A stretch of 22,171 bases of DNA, taken from the NCBI GenBank assembly GCA_041668045.1, contig JBAYDV010000030.1, forward strand, positions 1-22,171. Reading direction: 5' to 3'. Source of the stretch: JBAYDV01 sp041668045 (lineage in GTDB: Bacteria; Bacteroidota; Bacteroidia; Bacteroidales; UBA932). The position numbers were made by a program, and so were the translations under genes. Below the pieces are notes generated by a model. It saw only the letters and a list, made by a program, of their open reading frames with translations, was not told the origin of the DNA and did not search any database. This document shows, one piece after another, positions 16,054 through 22,171 of the stretch (position 1 is its first letter; every line of letters starts with the position of its first letter).

Positions 16054-17310
16054 ATGATAAATATAGATAAAAGTTTTATTCCTGTTGGCTGGGAAGAAAA
16101 ACATTCGATGATAAAAGTTATAGGTGTAGGCGGAGGTGGTACTAATGCTGTAAATCAGATGTATAGAGATGGTATCAAAGACGTTGATTTTATGGTATGT
16201 AACACTGATAAACAAGCTTTATATAAGAGTCCTGTAGATGAGAAATTACAGCTAGGAGAAAAGCTTACTGAAGGTTTAGGTGCTGGTTGTAATCCTGAAC
16301 AAGGAAGAAAAGCTGCTTTAGAATCTACAGATATCATAAAAGAAAAACTATCGAGAGATACGAAGATGGTGTTTATTACTGCTGGTATGGGAGGAGGAAC
16401 AGGTACTGGTGCTGCTCCTGTTATAGCTAAAGTGGCGAAGGATATGGGTATTTTGATAGTTGGTGTTGTTACTCAACCTTTTAAAGATGAGGGTTATGAG
16501 TTTCTTCGTCGTGCATACGAGGGTATTCAGGAATTGGCGAAGAATGTTGACTCGCTTTTGATTATTGATAATCAAAAGCTATATGAGATATATGGTGACC
16601 TGACCATAAGTGAAGCCTTCCCGAAAGCTGATAGTGTTCTTAGTACTGCAGTCAAAGGTATTGCCGAGATTATAACTGGTAGCGGTCTGATTAATGTAGA
16701 TTTCGCTGATGTTAAAATGGTGATGAAGAATAGTGGTATGGCTCTTATGGGTACAGGTATAGGTTCTGGTGAGAATAGAATTCACGATGCTGTAGAACAA
16801 GTCTTCAAGTCTCCTCTGCTTAATGAGTATGATCTTAAAACTGCTAAGAGTGTATTAGTAAATATTAGCTCAAATACTAAAAAGCAGTTGAAAATGAGTG
16901 AGATTAAACAGGCTATTGATTATATACAAGAATATACTGGACGTGCTTCTAATTTTAAAAGAGGAATGGCCTTTGATAAAAATCTTGGTGAGGATGCGAT
17001 CCGTATCACTGTAGTAGCGACTGGTATTAATATGATTATTACTCCTCCTCCTGTTAAACAAGAAAATGTTGATAAGATTCCTCTTAATGATAATAATGAT
17101 GATATTGGCAGTGAAGGTATCCTTTTATATGATAATAATGATGATAGTAATGAAGTACCTTTGAATATTACTTCTTCATATGATAGTAAGTATACTACTA
17201 TATATACAAGTGATATGAAAATATCTGATCTGGAGAATGAAGCTGCTTATACTCGACGTATGAGAACTAAAGCACAATTAGATAAATTAGAACTTGAAAA
17301 AGAAAAATAG
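16054..17310 (+). CDS. ftsZ: Cell division protein FtsZ (tubulin-like GTPase)
   Basis: FtsZ polymerises with GTP into the cytokinetic ring. The 418-residue product has GVGGGGTNAVN (24-34), the tubulin signature GGGTGTG (113-119) and the T7 loop NVDFADVK (214-221), whose aspartates complete the active site of the next subunit. The globular core ends near residue 330 (MIITPPP). A short Asn/Asp-rich linker (about 335-390) holds a partial internal duplication, and the C-terminus has NEAAYTRRM (395-403), comparable with the conserved tail peptide that binds FtsA, followed by 15 highly charged residues. It is the last gene of the cluster; a hairpin terminator follows within 50 bases. Confidence 0.98.
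   Translation: MINIDKSFIPVGWEEKHSMIKVIGVGGGGTNAVNQMYRDGIKDVDFMVCNTDKQALYKSPVDEKLQLGEKLTEGLGAGCNPEQGRKAALESTDIIKEKLSRDTKMVFITAGMGGGTGTGAAPVIAKVAKDMGILIVGVVTQPFKDEGYEFLRRAYEGIQELAKNVDSLLIIDNQKLYEIYGDLTISEAFPKADSVLSTAVKGIAEIITGSGLINVDFADVKMVMKNSGMALMGTGIGSGENRIHDAVEQVFKSPLLNEYDLKTAKSVLVNISSNTKKQLKMSEIKQAIDYIQEYTGRASNFKRGMAFDKNLGEDAIRITVVATGINMIITPPPVKQENVDKIPLNDNNDDIGSEGILLYDNNDDSNEVPLNITSSYDSKYTTIYTSDMKISDLENEAAYTRRMRTKAQLDKLELEKEK
17087..17146 (+). repeat. In-frame 18-bp direct repeat in the FtsZ linker
   Basis: The 18-base string ATGATAATAATGATGATA occurs at 17087-17104 and again at 17129-17146, an offset of 42 bases or 14 codons. Both copies are in the same frame and encode the core DNNDD in LNDNNDDI and YDNNDDSN. 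It lies in the intrinsically variable linker of FtsZ, where a slippage or duplication event would be tolerated. Confidence 0.8.
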
Positions 17311-17320
17311 ATTTTAACTA

Positions 17321-17339
17321 TTCATAACGCGTTTATGAA
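17321..17339. repeat. Short palindrome after ftsZ
   Basis: TTCATAA (17321-17327) and TTATGAA (17333-17339) are reverse complements around CGCGT. The element lies between the ftsZ stop and the terminator hairpin. It could be a small extra hairpin at the 3' end of the dcw transcript or a protein-binding palindrome; there is no T-tract, so it is not itself a terminator. Confidence 0.35.
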
Positions 17340-17356
17340 AAAATTACTTAATTATT

Positions 17357-17391
17357 AAAAAGGTCATCGAAATAACTTCGACGACCTTTTT
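17357..17391. terminator. Intrinsic terminator between ftsZ and galE, probably bidirectional
   Basis: AGGTCATCGA (17361-17370) pairs with TCGACGACCT (17378-17387) with a single A-C mismatch, closing a seven-base loop. The stem is flanked by AAAA on the left and TTTT on the right, so each strand has a run of T after the stem. It lies 46 bases after the ftsZ stop and 27 bases beyond the galE stop (minus strand), placing it correctly to end both converging transcripts. Confidence 0.85.
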
Positions 17392-17418
17392 ATAAGACTT
17401 AGATATTATTTTAAATAA

Positions 17419-18453
17419 TTATTTAATATCTCTAACTTTCTTTTCCCAATTCCATGCAGATAAAAGTACTTGATCAATAGGAGTTTCAGCCTTCCAACCT
17501 AATACCTCATTAGCTTTTTTAGGATCAGCCCATACTTTTTCTATATCACCAGCTCTACGTGGAGCATATTTATAAGGTATCTTAACACCTGTCGCTTTCA
17601 TAAATTCATCAACTAATTGTTGAACTGAAAGGCCCACTCCTGTACCTAGATTAAATATTTCGAAAGAATCTGAATCTACTTCAAACATTCTCTTAACAGC
17701 TTGGACATGTGCTTTAGCTAAATCCACTACATAGATATAATCTCTGATACATGTACCATCAGGAGTATTATAATCATTACCAAAAATACTAAGTTCTTTA
17801 CGAAGACCTGCAGCAGTTTGAGTAATATAAGGTACTAGATTTTGAGGAACTCCTAAAGGTAATTCACCAATATTAGAAGAAGGGTGAGCTCCGATAGGAT
17901 TAAAATAACGTAAAGCTATAACTTTTAGTTTATCATTAGCTACGACTGCATCTTTCAATATAGTCTCACTCATTTGCTTAGTCGCACCATAAGGAGATGT
18001 AGCAGGTTGAACAGGAGCTTTTTCACTTACAGGAAGGTTTTCAGGAGATGGTTCTCCATAAACAGTACAAGAAGAAGAAAATACTACATTCTGACTCGTT
18101 TCACTCTGCATTAATTCAAGTAAATTCAAAAGAGATGTAATATTATTTCTATAATACATTAATGGTTTATTAACACTTTCTCCTACAGCTTTAGAAGCTG
18201 CGAAATGGATAGCTGCTCCTATATCAGTATATGATTCAAATACTCTTGCGAAATCTTTTTTATTAGAACAATCAGCCTCTACGAAAGGTATTTCTTTACC
18301 TACTATCTCCTTTATTCCTTTTAAAACATCGGCAGATGAATTAGAAAAGTTATCAACTCCAACTACTTCATATCCTGCATTAACTAACTCTACGATAGTA
18401 TGTGAACCAATAAAGCCTGTCGCTCCTGTCACTAAAACTCTTTTATTTTCCAT
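17419..18453 (-). CDS. galE: UDP-glucose 4-epimerase GalE
   Basis: GalE interconverts UDP-glucose and UDP-galactose with tightly bound NAD, feeding galactose use and surface glycan synthesis. The 344-residue product is an extended short-chain dehydrogenase: GATGFIGSH at 10-18 binds NAD, SSSCTVYG (126-133) carries the catalytic serine/threonine region, and SPYGATK gives Y155 and K159 of the YxxxK pair. LRYFNPIGAHPS and CIRDYIYVVDLAKAH match GalE closely, favouring it over other NDP-sugar epimerases. It is a single gene on the minus strand, facing ftsZ across a shared terminator and divergent from rpiB, so it is outside the dcw operon. Confidence 0.95.
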   Translation of the reverse strand: MENKRVLVTGATGFIGSHTIVELVNAGYEVVGVDNFSNSSADVLKGIKEIVGKEIPFVEADCSNKKDFARVFESYTDIGAAIHFAASKAVGESVNKPLMYYRNNITSLLNLLELMQSETSQNVVFSSSCTVYGEPSPENLPVSEKAPVQPATSPYGATKQMSETILKDAVVANDKLKVIALRYFNPIGAHPSSNIGELPLGVPQNLVPYITQTAAGLRKELSIFGNDYNTPDGTCIRDYIYVVDLAKAHVQAVKRMFEVDSDSFEIFNLGTGVGLSVQQLVDEFMKATGVKIPYKYAPRRAGDIEKVWADPKKANEVLGWKAETPIDQVLLSAWNWEKKVRDIK

Positions 18454-18481
18454 AACTGTATATGATTTTTATTATTTATTA

Positions 18482-18489
18482 CAAATATA
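18482..18489 (-). promoter_or_regulatory. -7 promoter element for galE
   Basis: Read on the minus strand the bases are TATATTTG, an exact match to TAnnTTTG. It lies 28 bases before the galE ATG, predicting a leader of about 20 bases. No clear -33 element is seen. Confidence 0.5.
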
Positions 18490-18502
18490 ATCTTAAAATT
18501 TG

Positions 18503-18510
18503 TATTTTTG
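18503..18510 (+). promoter_or_regulatory. -7 promoter element for rpiB
   Basis: TATTTTTG matches TAnnTTTG exactly and lies 22 bases before the rpiB ATG, predicting a leader of roughly 15 bases. It is only 13 bases from the oppositely oriented galE element, so the two polymerase footprints would overlap. No clear -33 element is seen. Confidence 0.5.
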
Positions 18511-18532
18511 TAAAAAATTAAACTAAAAGGCC

Positions 18533-18961
18533 ATGTTAGGAATTGCAGCAGATCACGCAGGTTACGAATTAAAATGTACTATTATACAATATCTTGAAGA
18601 ATTAGGATATCAAGTTAAAGATTTTGGAACAAACTCTCCTGAAAGTATGGACTATCCTGATGTAGCTCATCCTTTAGCAGAAAGCGTAGAAAAAGGTGAA
18701 GTAGAAAAAGGCATAGCCATATGTGGCTCTGGCAATGGAATAAGCATGACTGTAAATAAGCATCAGGGCATTAGATGTGCCTTATGCTGGAATACAGAAC
18801 TAGCAGCTTTAGCCCGTAGACATAATAATGCGAATATTCTTTCTCTACCTGCTAGATTTATTGATGCAGAAACAGCAAAAAAGATAGTAAAAACATATCT
18901 AGATTCTTCTTTCGAAGGAGGAAGACATTTAAGAAGAATTAATAAAATTCCTTGTAAATAA
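18533..18961 (+). CDS. rpiB: Ribose 5-phosphate isomerase B
   Basis: RpiB interconverts ribose 5-phosphate and ribulose 5-phosphate in the pentose phosphate pathway. The 142-residue product is full length and starts MLGIAADHAGYELK, the RpiB/LacA opening with D7-H8. The motif AICGSGNGISMTVNK (62-76) carries the catalytic cysteine C64 and the phosphate loop; ARRHNNANIL (94-103) provides H97, and GGRHLRRI near the end binds phosphate. LacA/LacB of galactose 6-phosphate isomerase are relatives, but those occur as pairs, and the single gene with a catalytic Cys fits RpiB. It diverges from galE and may be transcribed with truB, 29 bases downstream. Confidence 0.94.
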   Translation: MLGIAADHAGYELKCTIIQYLEELGYQVKDFGTNSPESMDYPDVAHPLAESVEKGEVEKGIAICGSGNGISMTVNKHQGIRCALCWNTELAALARRHNNANILSLPARFIDAETAKKIVKTYLDSSFEGGRHLRRINKIPCK

Positions 18962-18990
18962 ATTTCTAAATTTATAAATAACCCTATTTA

Positions 18991-19719
18991 ATGAGTTATA
19001 CCTTAATAAACAAGAGGAATATATCGCCTCTAAAAAACGATATTGATGAATATCCAGAAGGCATAGTCGCTCTTGTTGATAAACCTTATAGATGGACATC
19101 TGCAGATGTTGTTAGAAAATTTAAATTCAAGTTAACTAAACATTTTGATAAAAGAAAACTAAAAGTAGGCCATGCTGGTACACTGGACCCATTAGCGACA
19201 GGTGTATTATTAGTATGCATTGGAAAATCTACTAAAATAGCAGAACTCCTTCAGGCAGAAAAAAAAGAATACATAGCAGAAATTAAATTTGGAGCTACTA
19301 CCCCATGTTTTGATTTAGAAAAAGAAGTAGATGCGACGTATCCTTTTGAACATATAAATAAAGAAGCAATAGAAAAAATATTACCTGATTTTTTAGGGGA
19401 ACAAGAACAAATTCCACCCATATTTTCAGCTAAAATGATAAATGGTATTAGAGCATATGAATATGCCAGATCGGGAGAACCTGTAGAGATGCGTTCAGCT
19501 CATATTAATATATATGCTCTTGAAATCCTTAAATATGAAGCCCCTACTCTTACACTAAGAATTGAATGCAGTAAAGGAACATATATAAGAGCTATCGCTA
19601 GAGATTTCGGAGTAAGTCTTAATAGTGGAGCACATTTAACATCTTTAAGACGCACAAAATCAGGAGGATTCAATGTTGAAAATGCTATAAAAGTAGAAGA
19701 TTTAGAATCTCTTGTATAA
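18991..19719 (+). CDS. truB: tRNA pseudouridine-55 synthase TruB
   Basis: TruB converts U55 in the T-loop of tRNAs to pseudouridine. The 242-residue product has the signature GHAGTLDPLATGVLLV starting at residue 60, with catalytic D66, preceded by DKPYRWTSADVVRKF (30-44). EYIAEIKFGATTPCFDLE, QIPPIFSAKMINGIRAYEYAR and CSKGTYIRAIARDFG are the other conserved blocks. It ends soon after the catalytic domain with only a short tail, so it lacks a PUA domain, as in many Bacteroidota TruBs. It precedes queA by 50 bases, an order seen in other Bacteroidales, pairing two tRNA modification genes. Confidence 0.97.
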   Translation: MSYTLINKRNISPLKNDIDEYPEGIVALVDKPYRWTSADVVRKFKFKLTKHFDKRKLKVGHAGTLDPLATGVLLVCIGKSTKIAELLQAEKKEYIAEIKFGATTPCFDLEKEVDATYPFEHINKEAIEKILPDFLGEQEQIPPIFSAKMINGIRAYEYARSGEPVEMRSAHINIYALEILKYEAPTLTLRIECSKGTYIRAIARDFGVSLNSGAHLTSLRRTKSGGFNVENAIKVEDLESLV

Positions 19720-19755
19720 TATTTTCAAAAAAATGAAACATTTTAAAATATTTTT
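19718..19755 (+). terminator. Weak A/T-only hairpin between truB and queA
   Basis: AATATTTT (19718-19725) can pair with AAAATATT (19745-19752), and inside it AAAATG (19730-19735) pairs with CATTTT (19739-19744), leaving a four-base bulge on the left arm. The right arm runs into further T residues to 19755. It could be a weak terminator or attenuator before queA, but being almost only A and T it may also be incidental. Confidence 0.25.
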
Positions 19756-19769
19756 CGTATAATAAATGT

Positions 19770-20819
19770 ATGAAACTTTCACAATTCAATTTTAAATTAC
19801 CGCCTGAGTTAATAGCGAAATATCCTGCTAACTACAGAGACGAATCTCGACTCCTTATTTTACATAAAGATACGGGAGAAATCGAGCATAAGATATTTAA
19901 AGATATAATCGATTACTGTGATGAAGGGGATATCTTTGTTTTTAACGATACTAAAGTATTTCCAGCTAGACTTTATGGCAATAAAGAAAAGACTGGTGCT
20001 AAAATAGAAGTATTCTTACTTCGTGAACTTAATAAGGATCAAAGACTATGGGATGTTTTAGTAGATCCCGCAAGAAAGATTCGTATTGGCAATAAATTAT
20101 ACTTTGGAGAAAATGATGCTCTAGTAGCTGAAGTTATTGACAATACTACTTCTCGTGGTAGAACTCTTAGATTTCTTTATGATGGATCCTACGAAGAATT
20201 CAAAAGAACTCTTTATATGATGGGAGAAATTCCTATCCCCAAATGGATTAGACCAAGAGCAGAAGAAATCGATATAGAAAGATTTCAAACCATATATGCT
20301 AGACATGAAGGGGCAGTAGCATCTCCTGCAGCTGGTCTTCATTTTAGTAGAGAATTGTTCAAAAGAATGGAAATTAAAGGTGTTGATAAAACATTTATCA
20401 CTCTTGATATGGGACTAGGACATTTCAGAAGAGTAGATGTAGAAGATTTATCAAAACATAAAATGGATTCAGAAAGAATGATTATTCCTGAAGAATCTGC
20501 TGAAGCCATTAATAATGCCAAAGCTAAAGGACACAAAGTATTCGTGGTAGGAGCTACAAGTATAAGAACTGTAGAAACATCCGTTACCACTCAACATGAG
20601 ATTACTCCTTTCGATGGCTGGACTAATAAATTTATATTTCCTCCATATGACTTTTCTATTCCATCTGCAGTAATTTCCAATTTCCATTTACCATGCTCTA
20701 CTATGCTAATGTCTGTAGCAGCCTTTGGTGGATATGATTACGTAATGAATGCCTATAAAGTAGCTATAAAAGAAGGTTACAAATTCGGCACTTACGGAGA
20801 CGCGATGTTGGTAATATAA
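19770..20819 (+). CDS. queA: S-adenosylmethionine:tRNA ribosyltransferase-isomerase QueA
   Basis: QueA transfers and rearranges the ribosyl part of SAM onto preQ1 at the tRNA wobble position, giving epoxyqueuosine. The 349-residue product is near the family length (E. coli 356). It begins MKLSQFNFKLPPELIAKYP and shows FVFNDTKVFPARLYG (56-70), GEIPIPKWIRP (152-162), YARHEGAVASPAAGLHFS (176-193), TLDMGLGHFRRV (211-222), SERMIIP (234-240), GATSIRTVE (261-269) and FHLPCSTMLMSVAAFGG (305-321), all standard QueA blocks. The start at 19770 is 50 bases after truB. The downstream gap of 91 bases to dprA has no strong terminator, only A/T-rich potential hairpins and the inverted repeat at the dprA start. 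Confidence 0.97.
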   Translation: MKLSQFNFKLPPELIAKYPANYRDESRLLILHKDTGEIEHKIFKDIIDYCDEGDIFVFNDTKVFPARLYGNKEKTGAKIEVFLLRELNKDQRLWDVLVDPARKIRIGNKLYFGENDALVAEVIDNTTSRGRTLRFLYDGSYEEFKRTLYMMGEIPIPKWIRPRAEEIDIERFQTIYARHEGAVASPAAGLHFSRELFKRMEIKGVDKTFITLDMGLGHFRRVDVEDLSKHKMDSERMIIPEESAEAINNAKAKGHKVFVVGATSIRTVETSVTTQHEITPFDGWTNKFIFPPYDFSIPSAVISNFHLPCSTMLMSVAAFGGYDYVMNAYKVAIKEGYKFGTYGDAMLVI

Positions 20820-20881
20820 ATACTGTTTTATTTAAAAAAAATACATGTTTTTATAAAATAATTTGTAAAAATTACTAAAAT

Positions 20882-20922
20882 ATTAAATTCCATAGTTCTA
20901 AATTAGAGCTATGGAATTTAAT
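20882..20922. repeat. 19-bp inverted repeat covering the dprA start codon
   Basis: The left arm (20882-20900) and right arm (20904-20922) pair along 19 positions with one T-G wobble and a loop of only AAT. The outer 14 pairs, ATTAAATTCCATAG with CTATGGAATTTAAT, are perfect. The dprA ATG at 20911-20913 lies in the right arm, so in the mRNA it would be base-paired. No other start is possible close by, because the same frame has a TAA at 20899-20901. No T-tract follows, so it is not an ordinary terminator. A translation-blocking leader hairpin or a regulator-binding palindrome is the likely class; the role is inferred. Confidence 0.75.
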
Positions 20923-22017
20923 GATTTAATATATGCATGTGCACTTAATCGTATTTTTAATTATAATTGTAAAGGTGCTAAAAAACTCATAGACACATTT
21001 GGTAGTCCAACTAATATCTATCGACAATCTAGACAAACGTTAAAAAAAGAGTGTAATCTAAGCGACACATATCTTAATAAATTGGAAGATAAAAGTTACT
21101 TCGATTTAGCTCTTAAAGATATTGAATGGGCAGAAAAATCTAAGGTATCTATCTATTATATAGGAGACCATAATTATCCAAAGAATCTTATCGAATGTTG
21201 TGATGCTCCTATTATATTATACTATAAAGGAACAGCAAACCTTAATGCTAAAAGAATAATATCAATAGTAGGAACAAGATCTGCTACTCCTTATGGACGA
21301 CAAAAATGTCAAGAAATAGTAAAACACTTATCAGAACTAAATCCTAAACCAATCATTGTCAGTGGATTAGCCTATGGAATTGATATAGAAGCACATAAAG
21401 CAGCACTACAATATGGAATGAAAACCATAGGAGTTATGGCTACAGGTATGAATCAAATTTATCCAACTACTCATAGAAAATATGCTATTCAGTTTTTAAA
21501 ACAAGGAGGCATTTTAACTGATTTTCCTATAAATACCGCTCCTATTAAAGTAAATTTTTTACGGCGAAATAGAATAATTGCTGGCATTTCTAATGCGACT
21601 ATAGTGATAGAATCAAAAGAAAAAGGAGGAAGTATGAATACAGCGACTATAGCTTCAAGTTATAATAGAGATGTATTCGCGCTGCCTGGTCGAATATCTG
21701 ACATAAAATCTCAAGGCTGTAATTATTTAATAGCAGAAAATAAAGCTCAGATTATTTATAATCCTGAAACTATTTCACAAGAATTAAATTGGCAAGAACC
21801 TGAAAAGATATATTCTGAGATGAAATCTATTTTTGATATAGAAAATGGGATAAAAGCAAAAATATTATTAGCTTTATCCGATTATAAAGAGAAAGATATA
21901 GACCAAATAGTAAAAGAAACCAAATTGAATATCTCCGATTTAATTTTAAATTTAACAGAATTAGAATTAGATGGCAAGATACATCTAAATAGAAATAAAA
22001 AATATACTATAATATAA
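20911..22017 (+). CDS. dprA: DNA-processing protein DprA (Smf)
   Basis: DprA binds incoming single-stranded DNA and loads RecA during transformation, and is found widely even in species not known to be competent. The 368-residue product has an N-terminal SAM/HhH-like region (about 1-70), the Rossmann-fold DprA domain (about 80-290) with IVGTRSATPYGR (119-130), VSGLAYGIDIEAH (150-162), GVMATGMNQIYP (174-185), FLRRNRIIAGIS (216-227) and ESKEKGGSMNTA (234-245), and a C-terminal winged-helix region (about 312-365). ATG 20911 is the only good start, since an in-frame stop lies 10 bases upstream, and it sits inside a strong inverted repeat. tatD starts one base after its stop, so these two form an operon. 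Confidence 0.96.
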   Translation: MEFNDLIYACALNRIFNYNCKGAKKLIDTFGSPTNIYRQSRQTLKKECNLSDTYLNKLEDKSYFDLALKDIEWAEKSKVSIYYIGDHNYPKNLIECCDAPIILYYKGTANLNAKRIISIVGTRSATPYGRQKCQEIVKHLSELNPKPIIVSGLAYGIDIEAHKAALQYGMKTIGVMATGMNQIYPTTHRKYAIQFLKQGGILTDFPINTAPIKVNFLRRNRIIAGISNATIVIESKEKGGSMNTATIASSYNRDVFALPGRISDIKSQGCNYLIAENKAQIIYNPETISQELNWQEPEKIYSEMKSIFDIENGIKAKILLALSDYKEKDIDQIVKETKLNISDLILNLTELELDGKIHLNRNKKYTII

Positions 22018-22018
22018 T

Positions 22019-22171
22019 ATGAAAATAGAATTTATAGATTCTCACACACACCTTTATGATGAAGCATTTAATAATGATTTTAATGAAGTAATAAAAAAAT
22101 GCCAAGAAGCAGGAATAAAAAAATGCATATTACCAGGTGAAGATTCCACACATCAAGATGCTCTAAATAAA
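22019..22171 (+). CDS. TatD family metal-dependent hydrolase, N-terminal part (partial)
   Basis: The first 51 codons are present; the gene runs past the window end. The start reads MKIEFIDSHTHLYDEAF, with the HxH metal-binding pair (H9 and H11) that opens the amidohydrolase-like barrel of TatD nucleases, followed by NDFNEVIKKCQEAGIKKCI and a loop EDSTHQDAL comparable to the family's DSTT region. TatD proteins are metal-dependent 3'-5' exonucleases or related phosphoesterases. The start is one base after the dprA stop, so the pair is translationally linked. Which TatD subgroup it belongs to cannot be decided from this piece. Confidence 0.85.
   Translation, partial: MKIEFIDSHTHLYDEAFNNDFNEVIKKCQEAGIKKCILPGEDSTHQDALNK

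Noticed and set aside
20821..20865. A/T-only hairpin after queA (TTTTAT pairing with ATAAAA around an A-rich and T-rich core)
   Set aside because: The pairing is too weak and too easily formed by chance in such sequence to call a terminator.
1..22171. Search for a new defence, mobile or biosynthetic system
   Set aside because: Every substantial coding region is a recognised housekeeping gene, and no transposase, integrase, CRISPR repeat, toxin-antitoxin pair or unexplained gene was found.

Overview
The window is a low-GC (about one third G+C by eye), gene-dense chromosomal segment that looks like a member of the Bacteroidota, most likely Bacteroidales. The reasons are an S16 tail rich in Ala, Glu, Lys and Pro, an FtsL-like protein of the Bacteroidota type between rsmH and the PBP gene, an ftsI product with a C-terminal PASTA domain, a MraY with a long insertion after the first catalytic motif, promoters with the TAnnTTTG -7 element, and almost no Shine-Dalgarno sequences. 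I cannot name the genus.

Layout. Positions 1-627 hold the end of rpsP and rimM on the plus strand. A membrane-anchored M23 peptidase (645-1991) lies on the minus strand. A complete division and cell wall (dcw) cluster follows on the plus strand at 2153-17310: mraZ, rsmH, ftsL-like, ftsI, murE, mraY, murD, ftsW, murG, murC, ftsQ, ftsA, ftsZ. It makes lipid II from UDP-MurNAc (MurC, MurD, MurE, MraY, MurG), polymerises and cross-links septal peptidoglycan (FtsW, FtsI) and positions the septum (FtsZ, FtsA, FtsQ, FtsL). Most junctions after ftsL are a few bases or overlaps, so translational coupling and one long transcript are likely. A hairpin terminator at 17357-17391 ends it and probably also serves galE, which converges from the minus strand (17419-18453). 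galE diverges from rpiB (18533-18961), with back-to-back -7 elements between them. truB and queA (tRNA modification), dprA (DNA uptake and processing) and the start of a tatD-family gene complete the window.

There are no mobile elements, CRISPR arrays, tRNA or rRNA genes, and no gene-free stretch above 300 bases. The gene content is conserved housekeeping. The most interesting signals are regulatory: (1) four direct repeats with an exact 10-base period just upstream of the mraZ promoter, which look like the MraZ autoregulatory operator; (2) a 19-bp inverted repeat with a 3-base loop that buries the dprA start codon; (3) a perfect 15-bp inverted repeat overlapping a second palindrome in the first 30 codons of murE, giving mutually exclusive hairpins; and (4) an M23 peptidase with HxD in place of the usual HxH. 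I found no evidence for a wholly new multi-gene system.
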